Part shown: one piece after another, positions 13,336 through 24,177 of the stretch
Position numbering within the stretch: the stretch's first letter is position 1
Layout of the letters: the number at the start of each line of letters is the position of its first letter
Origin: Cinnamomum chago
Lineage: Eukaryota; Streptophyta; Magnoliopsida; Laurales; Lauraceae
Direction: 5' to 3'
DNA length: 64,000 nt
NCBI GenBank assembly: GCA_038049695.1
Contig: CP142452.1
Span: 34,460,501 to 34,524,500, forward strand
The notes under the pieces: model-generated
The model's database searches: none
What the model saw: only the letters and a program-made list of their open reading frames with translations
What the model was told of the DNA's origin: nothing
Translations under genes and position numbers: made by a program

Positions 13336-14115
13336 CGCACAAAAGTGCAGAAAATTAGAAAGTAGAATTAAGTGTTTTTGTGTCCGCTTGTTTCTCAAAA
13401 TTCAAAGGATCTTAGCATATTGAACGGTTTGGATTATAATTTGAATTCCATAAAAATGCAAATAATCTGAAAGTGGGATTTAGAGGGTATTTTTTTTTTC
13501 ACATGTTGCTCAAAATCTATTAGGATCTAAAACATAAAACTTCATGTTTTGTAGCTTAGCATTTATAAGAGAATATTGAACGGTTCATATCATGACTATG
13601 AAGTTTGAACTCACGAAAGGCAGAAAAGTTAGATCTATAGGATTACGATTTTTTTTTCCACATATTTCTCAAAAAATTATAAGGATTTAAGATTTGATAC
13701 TAAACATCCCTGGGTTTATTAGTTCAATAAAAAAAACCTTGAACAGTTTGAATTACATATTTGGGCCCTCATTTGCACCCAAAAATGAAAAAAAGAAGAA
13801 GGTAGTTGATGGGCCCATTCTAGTAGGTAGATAAAAGGTGGGAGGTGTATGGTGTGGGTGTATAATGGTTTTGCACTTTGGAGGAGGGCGACAATTTTGA
13901 TGTGAAAATAACCTTATTTATACACAATTTTCACACCAAAATTTAAACTTGTGATACATAAATAAGTGCAAAGAAATGCATTCTTGTGTAAATGTAAATG
14001 AGCACAAACCACCCCTAATTTTGGAAAAGAAAGAAAAGCCCTCACGAGCGGGAATGAACTATAGGTCTAATGGGTCAGATTTGAAGTTCAGTGGATGGGT
14101 TGCTTTTTTACTTTT
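13336..14115 (+). repeat. Duplicated block, copy 1 (longer)
   Basis: The block begins with CACAAAAGTGCAGAAAATTAG. It matches 15434-15920 in the same order, ending in TTTGGAAAAGAAAGAAAAGCC and AAGTTCAGTGGATGGG. This copy has extra internal sequence that the second lacks. It is probably a dispersed transposon relic. No coding domain. Confidence 0.75.
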
Positions 14116-15433
14116 AATGCTAGCAATGAAAATTCCATAGGACCCGGCATGACCCATAGTTCTGCCGATTGGCTGTCTGGGCTGGGATTAAATGGGCTTT
14201 CATGCCGCTTGTCAATGGGCCGGGCCGGGCCTGGGCTGTCAAGTCCCGTTCTGAATATTGGGCGGGCCTGCCGGGGGTTGTCCAATCTCAGCCCTAAATT
14301 AAACGGGCCGGCTCCAAATCCCGTCTTGTGCTGGCCTAGGCCGAGCCAGGGCTTAACCCTTAATGTGAAATATCTCTTTCAAGATGATAATTCATAAAAT
14401 AGAATTTCTAAATTCCAAAAAATTAAGGCCATCTAGACTTAGCCCCAACATGAAGGCAAAAAAAAATATTTGAATGGAAAATATACCAAATGATAGCTAA
14501 GTCAACAAGGGAAATAAAAGCCTCTGGTGATGACACTCCCTATATGAATCTCTTTCATAGGCAGGACCACCGCTAAACCATTCTTAAGCTTATCTAAAAA
14601 TGCATTACAAGATGACAATATTATCTACAAAATCCAAATGTTAAATCTTCATTTCCTTGAATCAAGCATTTTGCAAAAATCTACGTAGTCCTACCGCTCG
14701 AAACAATAAGAAGTGAAAGTGGATGATGTTTCATCAATCCTTTTGAGATTGTGAGAGTACCAAAAAAATAAGGTATATGTAGGCACTTCCACATCTATTC
14801 TCAACATGTAAATTGAAACTCGATAATTAGATGTTTTAAGAAAGTTTTGGGAGCAAAGAACAATGATGATTATGTCCCCTGCTCATGTTTATAGAGATGC
14901 AAATGAAGAAACTTTTGACCATTCTCTCTCTCTCTCTCTTCTTTTACTTTTAAATCTTGTTTAGGTCTAGATATTGTATTTTTCTGATTCCTCTGATCTC
15001 ATGGAACTCTTGTTACTCTCTTATATTTCTTTATGCGCCGCAGCAAACCAAATTCCAACGATTTTGTCTTTGCTTTCTAAAACAACAACTAAAAGAGAAA
15101 AGTTAATTAGTTTATGGTCATCTTTCCTTTTTATGTGCTACGTTCTATATGATTTCTCCCCAACGGGCCGGGCTGAGCTTGGATGGGCTGGGCTTGTTCT
15201 GCCCATTCCCAATTTCATTTTGGCCGGGTTTTAAAATTATTGTCCAAGCCAATCTCGCTGGACTCAATTTTTTTTAGAAGCCCTTTATTTTCGGGCTTGG
15301 GATTGGCCGGACCCGGCTGGGTACCCATTTCATCGGGCTCAATTGACAGGCCAAAATGTCAACAGAAAAATTAAAAAAATAATGAAAAACATAAAGATAA
15401 AAGAAACATAGTGACCACTTCAGAATGTAAATT
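14116..15433. other. Spacer between duplicated blocks, with GGGCC-rich patches
   Basis: Two patches rich in GGGCCGGGCC/GGGCTGGG (about 14160-14350 and 15165-15350) resemble the subterminal DNA of hAT-type elements in this window. A CT run lies at 14923-14940. No gene was recognised. Confidence 0.4.
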
Positions 15434-15920
15434 GGGGCCACAAAAGTGCAGAAAATTAGAAAATAGGATTAAGTTGCTTTTTTGCATGCATGTTTCTCAA
15501 AATTCAGAGGATCTAAGATATAAAACTTCATGCACGGTGGCTCATTTAACGGTTTGGATTACAATTTGAATTCCACAGAAGTGCATATAATCAGAAAGTG
15601 GGACTTAGATGCTCTTTTCTTTTCTTCACATGTTTCTCAAAATCTGCTAGGATCTAAAACATGAAACTTTATGTGTTTTTTTTCCACATAGTTTCACACT
15701 TTGGAGAGGGGCGAAAGTTTTGTTGTGAAAATGGCCCCATTTACATACAATTTTCACACCAAAATTTAAGCTTGTGAAGCATAAATGAGTGCAAATGAAT
15801 GTATTCTTGTGTAAATGTAAACGAGCACAAACAAACCCTAATTTTGGAAAAGAAAGAAAAGCCCAGGAATGAACTATAGATCTATTGGACCAAGTTTGAA
15901 GTTCAGTGGATGGGCTGCCT
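15434..15920 (+). repeat. Duplicated block, copy 2 (shorter)
   Basis: Collinear with 13336-14115: it starts CACAAAAGTGCAGAAAATTAG, passes through AACGGTTTGGATTA and GAATTCCA, and ends AAGTTCAGTGGATGGG. It lacks roughly 290 bases present in copy 1. The many point differences show the duplication is old. Confidence 0.75.
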
Positions 15921-17752
15921 TTTGACTTTTATGGTGCGCAATGAAAGTTCCAAAGGACTCAGCAGCAACGCTGTTCTGGGCCGAGGAAACTGGGCTTAAA
16001 CCCCCTCTTAATGTCAAATATCTGAAACTACTGCAAACTGGATTAATAAACAACAACCATAAAGACAATAATTCTTAAAAAATTGAGGTTAAATGACGCA
16101 AGATCAAACCTTTCAAAAAAAAAAAAGGACCCAAGATCAAGGGGTTAATAGATTCAACCAAAGGTGAAAATGCAAGTCAGTATAAATAGAGAATGATGAG
16201 GTTGTGCTAAAACAAATGATGGAAGAAAGTAAATGTGATTAAGCTAGATTAAAATGTGAATACAAGTAATGTGATGATATAATGACGCTGCTAGGAAGCA
16301 GCAAGTAAGCTATAATGAAAATAGCAAATGGTACTAGGCTACAGTACTAGTGAGGCAAAGCTAGAGTGGAACCCAAAATGAAAAAAAAAAAATTTAATTA
16401 TGATGAAACTATAATGAAGACGATGCTAAATTAGAGGAACCAAAGAGAGTGGAAGAAGAGGGATGGGGTCACAAGGGATTTGCACCAAGTTCTGGCAAGG
16501 TCCTCAATTACTCCACAGAGTCTCACAAGCTTTCCAAAATTTAAACATAAATTCTTCCCCGTTTTCCGAAAATTGATTGATGCCCTTGACTAGGGAATCT
16601 TGGGGGTTTATATGGTTTATATCGGGCTCGAGGGGAAAGATCTGAGCCATTCAGATGAGGGGAAAGTGGGCCAACAATATGAAGTCTAAATTCAGTTTAT
16701 CAATTTGTAGGAAACTTACTGAATGTTGTTTAGCTGGCGGCATTTCTGCTTCTTTGAGGGGAAAGCTGCCTGAAGTTAAGCGGCATCATAGAAAAATCTG
16801 CATTCTTCCAACACCCCGCCATTTCGTGTATTGGTAATTTTGGCGTCTGCTTGTTTTGGATAAAATTATCCGCCGCACTTTGCTCTCAACAGGTGTGACT
16901 CACTGTCAATTTTCTGCAACAAGTTGGTGGCATCACCAATTTTTTGTAGGCTCTCATCCAAATCTGGTCCAAAGCTGAAGGTCTGGGATCTATTTGATAA
17001 AAGTTATCTATATATTGTTCGTTCTTTTAGCATGCCGCTGACTGCAGCTACTAGATTGGATCTCAGATTATTCTCAATTCATCATTGCAAACACTAAGCA
17101 TTACAATTTCCGAAGGGTGTAATAGACAGTGACTTAATAGGCTGTTTAATTTTTTTTTTTTTTTTCTATTCATCAATTATGGGCATAGAATTGGTCCTTA
17201 ATTAATGGTTGTGAAAACCAACTAGGCTTCCCCAAAAGGCCTTCTAAGGTGAGTCAAATGGGGGAATCAACATGAGAGATAAAACTTCTATTGCCCATTT
17301 AGGGGGCCAAAATCAGGTGTCTGCAGTGTTTACATTTTAATAAATGATTCCCAAACTATAATAAGAAAACAATAGTACAGGGTATCAAAGTTTAGTTAGA
17401 ATATGACCAGTGTTGGAGTCACGAAGTTGCGGGTTTGATCAGAACTAACCCAAAATAAAAAACTAGAATTGCCAAAATCATCCTTCTAAAATATATATTT
17501 ATAAAATCCTTTACATGTGGGGTTGATCTCATCTTATCTATAGCAAAATATAAAGAGCTGCCAAATATTCCGCGTAAAATCTACTTGTACCAAGCACATC
17601 CTTTACTGAAAATACACACAACGTTTATTAGTTATTGGCCTTGGAAATCTGTTGTGTTAAGAGTGAAATCCTAATTTGAGGCTCTTCTAAAACGAAACAA
17701 ACTAGTGCAAGGAAAAGAATCTCAAACTTGATTTGCAAATCATTAGTCTTCA
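15921..17752. other. Downstream flank of the TDP1-like gene
   Basis: No independent gene was recognised. The part nearest the gene (about 17480-17750) would contain the TDP1 3' UTR on the minus strand. Candidate AATAAA-like signals exist in this AT-rich DNA but none can be chosen with confidence. Confidence 0.4.
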
Positions 17753-17832
17753 TCAACATACAGTTGAACACGGTGTGGCTTGACCATACACATCCTTCTT
17801 TTGATATCGCCTGTCCCATGACCATGGTACAT
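17753..17832 (-). CDS. TDP1: TDP1 last exon, frameshifted C-terminus
   Basis: Acceptor TCTCAG. The exon opens DVPWSWDRRYQKKDVYGQ as expected, then continues ATPCSTVC and stops at TGA (17753-17755). The usual plant continuation would be GQ, then Val-Trp-Pro and a short tail. That tail is still present in another frame, reading HRVQLYVDED and ending in TAA at 17743-17745. The simplest explanation is loss of 5 bases around 17782-17788. The final ~14 residues are thus replaced. Either a real C-terminal variant, an incipient pseudogene, or a sequence error. Confidence 0.85.
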
Positions 17833-17958
17833 CTGAGAAGACAAAACCACAAGCAGATAAAAACATCTACTACTTAACACAGGAAAGCAGAACATTTGAA
17901 AGAACAAGTCAATCAAAACACAACCAAACATTAGAGGCTATCAGAATGACTGCCTCAC

Positions 17959-18109
17959 CTTCAGATGTGTAAGGCTGTGGAGGGAGTTCATATGGAACAG
18001 GCAATGGGATTAACTCATACAATGGATCTGTTCTTTTGTGTCCTTGTGCACAGAGTGTCACCAGTCTTGTTTTGTGCTCTTCAGCATTTTGCGACAACCC
18101 AGATTTACC
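17959..18109 (-). CDS. TDP1: TDP1 exon g (GKSGLSQNAEEHKTRLVTLC...)
   Basis: 151 bp: 50 codons plus one base. Acceptor ATTCAG, donor GTGAGG. The N-terminal half encodes a variable charged segment ending HKTRLVTLC. The C-terminal half encodes LIPLPVPYELPPQPYTSE, a strongly conserved TDP1 block near the C-terminus. Reading frame is intact. Confidence 0.94.
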
Positions 18110-18193
18110 CTGAATCCATATAGAAAAATGAAATGTTGTCTGAGAGATGACCATCAACCTAGTGATGACATACTGAATGTTCTGATAACAATC

Positions 18194-18366
18194 AAATGAA
18201 TAGATCTATTATGTAATCAGACAGATGAAGCTGTGCTTCGAATGACCAAGTAACTAATGGATGGCCACCATCTTTCGCCAAATGAATAGATGTATCATAT
18301 AATCAGGCAGATGAAGCTGCCCTTTGAATGACCTACCAACTAATGGATGACCACCATCTTTTCGTA
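18194..18366. repeat. 86-bp tandem duplication in TDP1 intron
   Basis: Two diverged units, starting AAATGAATAGATCTATTATGT and AAATGAATAGATGTATCATAT and ending in GACCACCATCTT or GGCCACCATCTT. Offset is 86 bp. They lie in the 680-bp intron between exons f and g. Confidence 0.75.
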
Positions 18367-18596
18367 ATCCAGACCATTTATTGGGTGAGCCCAATACTTG
18401 AAGGACCATACCAAAATTTCCACTGTTTCCAGTGTTAGGTCAAATTGGTGAGATGCAATGTGTAGCTTTAAAGAATCACACATGCAATGGAAAAAAAATT
18501 TCACTATATCATACAGGTAAAATTTCCACAAGAGAACTGGGAGCGTGACCACCATCGTGGGCGCACAGGATGAATTACTATTGACTAAAGTAAGGT

Positions 18597-18780
18597 GGCC
18601 GGCAACATTTTGGCAGTCAAGCAAAAGTATTCTGTTTTTCTTGGCTACAAGTTGTATATTTTGTCGAGTCATGTTGCAGCTTACAAAGTGGCCACCGATG
18701 TTTTAGGGGTCAAGCAAAAGCATTATGTTTTTCTTGGCTACTTGTTGTATATTTTGTCGAGTCATGTTGCAGCTTACAAG
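18597..18780. repeat. 93-bp tandem duplication next to TDP1 exon f
   Basis: Two units at a 93-bp period, each with GTCAAGCAAAAG, TTTTTCTTGGCTAC and TTTTGTCGAGTCATGTTGCA. Because 93 is a multiple of three, a plus-strand open frame crosses both units and appears as a protein with a ~31-residue repeat. There is no other support for that frame being coding. The array ends 10 bp from exon f, inside its downstream intron. Confidence 0.85.
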
Positions 18781-18789
18781 ATGTATTAC

Positions 18790-18870
18790 CTTGTAGGAAC
18801 TAACATTCTCTGTACAGGAAAATTCACAATTCTGATCTGTCAAGGTAGATGGCAAAAAGAGCACACCCAA
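18790..18870 (-). CDS. TDP1: TDP1 exon f (LGVLFLPSTLTDQN...)
   Basis: 81 bp, 27 codons in phase 0, acceptor TTTCAG, donor GTAATA. It encodes LGVLFLPSTLTDQNCEFSCT and ends VSSYK, fitting the TDP1 segment after IRSYE. The middle of the exon is in a region known to vary between species. A 93-bp tandem duplication lies in the intron immediately 3' of its donor site. Confidence 0.9.
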
Positions 18871-19804
18871 CTGAAACCATCAAAAGAAACATTATTAAAC
18901 ATATTATGTTTCAAGAAGAGGTACCTACAAATAAGGAATGTAGGAAAACTCCCTTATGTTGAAGAAACAAATGGATTTATTTAAGTTCAACATAGTTTTA
19001 CTGTACTAAATTCTCAGTATCTTGCGACATATGAATAGAACCTTGCAGAGAAATCCTAACAGCGGGTTAACAACTTAAGGTCCCAGCGTTACCAGTAAGA
19101 TGTGTGATGAATAGAATCCATAAAAGAGAACTAGGGTATCTGATGGGAAGCTGATTCCAGACATCCAAAGCTCAACCCAGAAGGAGAGGTATGCATATGT
19201 TTGATAAAATTAATAGCGAAAAATGTCTATGTAAACATCATGTGTTCTCATGCGCTCCCATACTGCACTATAAAGCACAATCCATTCACTTTCTGTTTTC
19301 CTTCTATACCCTTAATATCCAAAACCTCACGCTAAGATTATTGAAGGAGATTCTTTGCAAAATGTAAATTGAGAAATCCTTCATAAGAATTATATCATCT
19401 CACATGCAGAAACACATGTTACAGCACTCCCTGTTATGCTTCGATCTCCTTGCATGATGGTTCTGATCTGCCTCACTCCCCCTTTCTTCCATCCCACCTG
19501 TAATTTCATTCTCAGCCTTTGTTATTTGCTATTTATGGCAAGGCTAGCATTTCTTCTTTCATATCCGTTTCACTGTTCTGTTTTTGTTTTCTTTTATCTT
19601 GTACATTTATGCTTTCCATGCACAGACTGATGCACATGATGGATTGTGGAGTTGCTGAAAACACGAGCGAAAATAGTAGATTGAGTGGAAAATAGAACAA
19701 AAAAGCCAACCCCAAACAGACGGGATACATCTTTGATGATGATCATGACACATTAAGTGATGAAGTGAGCATGGAAAGAAATTGAATGGCATAAAATGCA
19801 ATAC

Positions 19805-19895
19805 CTCATAAGAACGTATCATAAGTTGGGAATTATTCTTCTGCAGTGCTCCCCAAGCAGCTTTGCTTAGATTTGATGAAGTCAGCAGAAACCAA
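19805..19895 (-). CDS. TDP1: TDP1 exon e ([15 protein letters not shown]...)
   Basis: 91 bp: one base completing Ala, then 30 codons. Acceptor CAACAG, donor GTATTG. It encodes [20 protein letters not shown] and ends QLMIRSYE. The Asn in [11 protein letters not shown] is the conserved residue of the second TDP1 active-site half. The spacing from exon d is a normal 121-bp intron. No disruption. Confidence 0.95.
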
Positions 19896-20016
19896 CTGTT
19901 GCAAGAGCCCAAGCCACAAAGGTACGACTCATAAATAAGCATGACTCTAGGAGACCACAAACTGAGGAAGGTGTAAAATCAAGACACAATGTCATATGGC
20001 AGAGATGAGTCCTTAC

Positions 20017-20070
20017 GCAAGATTTTGACCATTATATCGGGTGTATGATTTTATGTGTGGCATTGCACGA
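20017..20070 (-). CDS. TDP1: TDP1 exon d, 54-bp exon with the second catalytic motif (MPHIK)
   Basis: Acceptor TTTCAG, donor GTAAGG. With borrowed bases at both ends it encodes SRAMPHIKSYTRYNGQNLA. The H and K of HIK correspond to the second catalytic His/Lys pair of TDP1 (H493/K495 in human numbering, from family knowledge). Splicing of this very short exon across a 12.9-kb transposon-filled intron is required for an active enzyme. Confidence 0.94.
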
Positions 20071-20301
20071 CTGAAACATAAAACAAATAGAACAATTAGC
20101 ATGAATCACTCTCATTACAGAGGAAGACTTTTATTTTACTTTTTACACAAACACTAGGGTAATACTCAGTTATCTTACTGCATGGTTCTTCCATGTGGGT
20201 GGTCTGTAGGGCCCAACATTCAAGGATGAGGTCTACGGAATAGTGATGACCAAAAACCATCCTGATTAGATCAAATTATCTATGCATTTTAAGGCTATAT
20301 A

Positions 20302-20569
20302 TGTCACGCCTGTGGCCCCTGTAGAAGGGCATTGGGTCTGGCGAGCATCCGCCTAGAGAGAGAGGGCGGGGGAAACTCTAAAGGACTGGTTATGCAGTGG
20401 TGCACAAGTCCCACATCAGAAACACACAAGTCCTGATCCTCGGCATATATGTGTGTGACCTGGCCTTAACCCCACATGAGGCCTTTTAAATCCATGAGGC
20501 GAGACTGGGTTGAAATTTAGTGAGCCAAAGTAGACAATATCATGTGGACAGTGGGCTCGGGTCTTTACA
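20302..20569 (+). repeat. TRIM LTR, first copy
   Basis: 268 bp, TGTCACGCCTGTGG to GGTCTTTACA. It contains CATGAGGCCTTTTAAA and GAGCCAAAGTAGACAATATC, phrases also found in the TRIM at 33641. Confidence 0.88.
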
Positions 20570-20616
20570 AATGGTATCAGAGCCGAGGGATGGCCCTATT
20601 TTTCGGTGGGGGAGTA

Positions 20617-20878
20617 TGTCACGCCTGTGGCCCCCCTTTAGAAGGGTGTTGGGTCTGGAGAGAATCCGCCTAGAGGGAGGGGGAAGCTCTAAAGGACTGG
20701 GTATGTAGCGACGAAGCAGTCCCACATCGGAAACATGCAAATCTTGATCCTGGGTATATAAGTGCGGCCTGGCCTTAACTCCACATGAGGCCTTTTAAAA
20801 CCGTAAGGCAAGATTAGGCTGTAATCCAGTGAGCCAAAGCGGACAAAATCATGCAGACAATGGGCTCGCGTAGTTACA
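20617..20878 (+). repeat. TRIM LTR, middle copy
   Basis: 262 bp, TGTCACGCCTGTGG to GTAGTTACA. It is shared by the two tandem units and is followed by a second primer binding site. Confidence 0.87.
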
Positions 20879-20923
20879 GATGGTATCTGAGCTGAGGACA
20901 ACTTTGTTTTCTGGTGGGGAGTA

Positions 20924-21190
20924 TGTATGCCCGTGGCCCCTGTAGAAGGACGTTGGGTCTGACGAGCATCCGCCTAGAGAGAGAGAGCGGAGGAAACTCT
21001 AAAGGACTGGGCATGCAGTGAAACACAAGTTCCACATCGGAAACACGCAAGTTCTGATCCTGAGTATTTATATGTGTGACCTGACCTTAACCCCACATGA
21101 GACCTTTTAAAACCGTGAGGCAAGACTGGGTTGAAATCTAGTGAGCCAAAGCGGACAATATCATGTGGAGAGTGGGCTCGGGTCATAACA
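20924..21190 (+). repeat. TRIM LTR, third copy
   Basis: 267 bp, TGTATGCCCGTGGC to GGTCATAACA. A change near the start removes the ACGCC seen in the other two copies. Confidence 0.87.
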
Positions 21191-21195
21191 AGATA

Positions 21196-22679
21196 GGTCA
21201 AACAATGTAAAAGTTAGGGTGTTTAAGCGAAAAAAAAAAACGAGAGGGTGACAGCGTCCACACAATGTAAGGAGGGAGGTGTATTAGATTCAATCACCCT
21301 CTGTTTAACCATACTCAGCATCTTCCCATCCCCCACTAGCCTATTGACCATCATAAAGGTGCACAGCCATGAAATTTTTGTGGCAAATGTATAGATACAC
21401 ACGACGATGAATCTCTTGACTAAATACACATGATGGCTATCATACTATGGAGACATCATTTTATCTTGATAGTCCTGCAATCTACTCACCTCTAAATTAT
21501 CATTGAGATTTAAAAACCCAATTAAGGATCACATATGAGCAGTAACCATTCTAAAAGAATGCTACACACACCCACACCCCAATCGCACTAACCAAGCAAA
21601 GCTCAATGCTCCACAATGCTCCAAATCACAGCTAGACCATCCCACTTTCCAGCGAAGACACCCACCCTCCCCTCTTCCCTGACTGAGCTCACACTTTCAG
21701 CATATGCTGAACACACGTGATTTTCAGGCACCAATGGCTAAGACATGTTGCAATTAAATAAAAAGTTTCATGACAAAAGAACAAAACTAAGTTTTCGCTT
21801 CCTATAAAGACTTTCCTCCTGTTCCCCTGTCCCTTTTCAAAAAATGCAAGCGAACAAGAGAGAGAAAGAGATGGAGCAAAAGAAAGAAAAGGAAGAAGAA
21901 GACAGTGCACACCGAGCTTGGCGACTGCGACTTGGGAACTCTCTCCCTCTATCTATATGTGCAACGTGCCTAGGGTTTTCCCCACTTTTTCACTCTCCCT
22001 CCTGTACACCCCTCCCCATAGTGTGACTGCCATATGAACGCTCATATATTGTTTTCTTCCTTTATACTGTTTCCCTTTCTTTCTATCTTTTCTCTCTATA
22101 TCTCTCTCTGCAATGTGCTCATGGTTTTTTTCCCTTTTTCTTTTACTCTCTCTCTCTCTCTCACTCCATGTAATGTCTCTCTAAAAAATCATATCAGGGT
22201 TTCTTCCCTTTTTCTTTTATTTATTTATTAATGATGATGCTGATAACGAAAATTTTTAGTAAGGTATTTTTCTCTCTGCCTCTCTCGTTCTATTTATATA
22301 ATCATGTATGAATGTTAAGGTTCGATTTTTTTAGGGTTCTGAGATGTCAAAATTTTACTAAATGTTGATCTCACCATGAAACATCATTACTGGTGTAAAG
22401 TGTATGCGGTGTGTGAGTTGCATGTATATATGTGTATTATATCAGTGTTGGTTCTGCAGTATTCATTTGCAGGAGAATGGTTCTGTTGGGGAAGGAAGGA
22501 CATACAGAGAAAATGGGAGGTGGGAATTTTTATTTTTATTTTTTATGGTTGTGGGGGAAAAAGAACAAAAAATGATTAAGATTTTCAGCAAAGGACAAAT
22601 ATGAGTGTGGTACCAAAGCTTTCTTGAAATGGTTCCATGAACTTGCGGTTCGATTTTGGGATGTTTGTAGCCTCATATT
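21196..22679. other. TDP1 intron, upstream flank of the FAR1-like relic
   Basis: No gene was recognised. From about 21840 to 22290 the sequence becomes CT- and GA-rich (TCTCTCTCTC runs), the composition of plant 5' leader or promoter DNA. It could be the original 5' region of the FAR1-like gene that follows. Confidence 0.35.
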
Positions 22680-23649
22680 CAATAGTAACAACACATGCTC
22701 TGGAAGTAGAAGAGGAAAAGACACCAAAAATGGGGATGAGATACACTAGATGAGGCATTTGATTTTTATAATGCTTATGAAAAACTAGAAAGATTTAGTG
22801 TAAGAAAGCAATCAAATAGAACTAAGGAAGAGGAAAATTTTTGAAAGTAGTACATTTGTCCCAAAGAAAGCAGAGCAGATGAAAAAGATTCCATGAGCCA
22901 GGTTTAGTCCAAAGGCGTCGTATGGAAACAAGAGAAAATTGTAAGGCTTGGTTTCAAGTGAAAAAGGATAGATCAGATGGATATGTAGTGTGGGAGTTTG
23001 TTCCAGAGCATTTACATGCCCCCACCACTCCTTGTAAGAGACTTGTATTGAGGTCCCATCATATTGGGATGACCCATAGAAAAATTAATACCATTGATTA
23101 CGTTAATATCCGAAGCACACATCAAATGGATGTCTTCAAAGTGAGGCAAGAGGCAATAAAAATATAGGATGTATAGATAAATTTTGTCGGGAATTATTAT
23201 AGAGACAAAAGGGAAGGAAAAAAGGGTCATAATGCTCAAATGTTACATGAGCATTTTAGAGATCTTAAAGAAATAAATCCAGCCTTCATTTACAACAAAG
23301 AGAAATATAAAGAGGACAGGATAACATGCGTTTTGGGGGAACCATATGTTTCGTATGTCATAAGTCATTTTGGCAATGTTGTTACATTTGACATCACTTA
23401 TAAGACAAATTGTTACGAATTCATTTTTGGTGGATTCACAGATTTCAATCACCAGAGTCAAAAATAGTATTTGGATCTGGTTTCGAACCAAATGAAAGGT
23501 TTGAGTTATTTGTGTGGTACTTATAAATGGCTTGAAGCTGTACCCAAGAGGTCCATCAAAGGAGATTATAGTAGATTAGGAATTGGCTATGACAAAGTCC
23601 ATTAAGATAGTCATGCCGGCCACATGCCATCAATATTGTCTATGGCACA
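22680..23649 (+). pseudogene. FAR1/FHY3-like (MULE-derived) pseudogene, part 1
   Basis: Conceptual translation across several frames gives the FAR1 DNA-binding region, including METRENCKAWFQVKK (22922) and EFVPEHLHAPTTP. The start of the MULE transposase-like core follows (VVTFDITYKTNCYEF near 23380, KWLEAVPKRS near 23530). It reaches the Cys-Leu-Trp-His-Ile motif, which is cut at 23649 by an insertion. There are multiple stops and frame changes. FAR1 proteins are transcription factors derived from Mutator-like transposases, so this may be a dead FAR1-type MULE or a host-gene relic. It lies antisense to TDP1 within its 12.9-kb intron. Confidence 0.82.
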
Positions 23650-24177
23650 CATAGTGGTCAATTCTGTTCTGCTCTGGCTGGAAACCCCCCCACCCACACA
23701 CCCACACCCACACACAACACACACATGCACCCAAAAAAAAAAGTATGCCCACTTTTTGCCATTTCATCCGGGCCCAATACCAACCCCAATTCTAGCTCAA
23801 TTCCAGTCCATTCTAGACGAAATGGAAGGCCCACCCCAAAAGTTTCATTTTATTATGTTTATTTAGTAGTTTTAATAAGTTCATATGTTTCATTTTATTT
23901 AGTAGTTTTAATAAGTTCATATGTTTCATACTTTCATTTATACATAGTGAAAACTAGAAAATAGTAATTGTATAGTGTAGTTTAATTTAAATGATGTAAG
24001 TACTCATTTTTAGTATTATTTTAGCATTCTACTCTCTTTTTTTTTTTTTTCAATTTTAGGTATCTTTTTTTTTCAGGTTCCTTTTTTTGGAATGGAATAC
24101 CATAATTGATTGGAAAGCTGGAACATTCCACTGTAGGGCCAAACCAGAACGTGGATCGGAATGGAATTGACAATTAT
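23650..24177. mobile_element. 528-bp non-autonomous TIR element inserted in the FAR1-like relic
   Basis: It is flanked by near-identical 9-bp sequences TATGGCACA (23641-23649) and TGTGGCACA (24178-24186), both copies of the codons for the Trp-His motif. Ends are imperfect inverted repeats (ATAGTGGTCAATTCTGTTC and, in reverse complement, ATAATTGTCAATTCCATTC). It carries a CA-rich stretch near 23690-23730 and no transposase. A 9-bp duplication suggests Mutator-like; an 8-bp hAT origin is possible. Confidence 0.7.

Larger units (their letters stand above)
20302..21190 (+). mobile_element. TRIM retrotransposon, tandem three-LTR form
   Basis: Three direct LTR copies of 262-268 bp are separated by two tiny internal domains (20570-20616 and 20879-20923). 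Each internal domain holds a tRNA-Met-type primer binding site (TGGTATCAGAGCC or TGGTATCTGAGC) and a G-rich polypurine tract (GGTGGGG-AGTA). Each LTR starts TGT and ends in ACA. The 5-bp flanks are ATATA (20297-20301) and AGATA (21191-21195), a target duplication with one mismatch. There is no protein-coding capacity. The element lies in the 12.9-kb TDP1 intron. Confidence 0.88.

Noticed and set aside
18595..18984. 129-codon plus-strand frame with an internal 31-residue repeat
   Set aside because: The repeat is just the 93-bp tandem DNA duplication in an intron, and the rest overlaps TDP1 exon f on the other strand.
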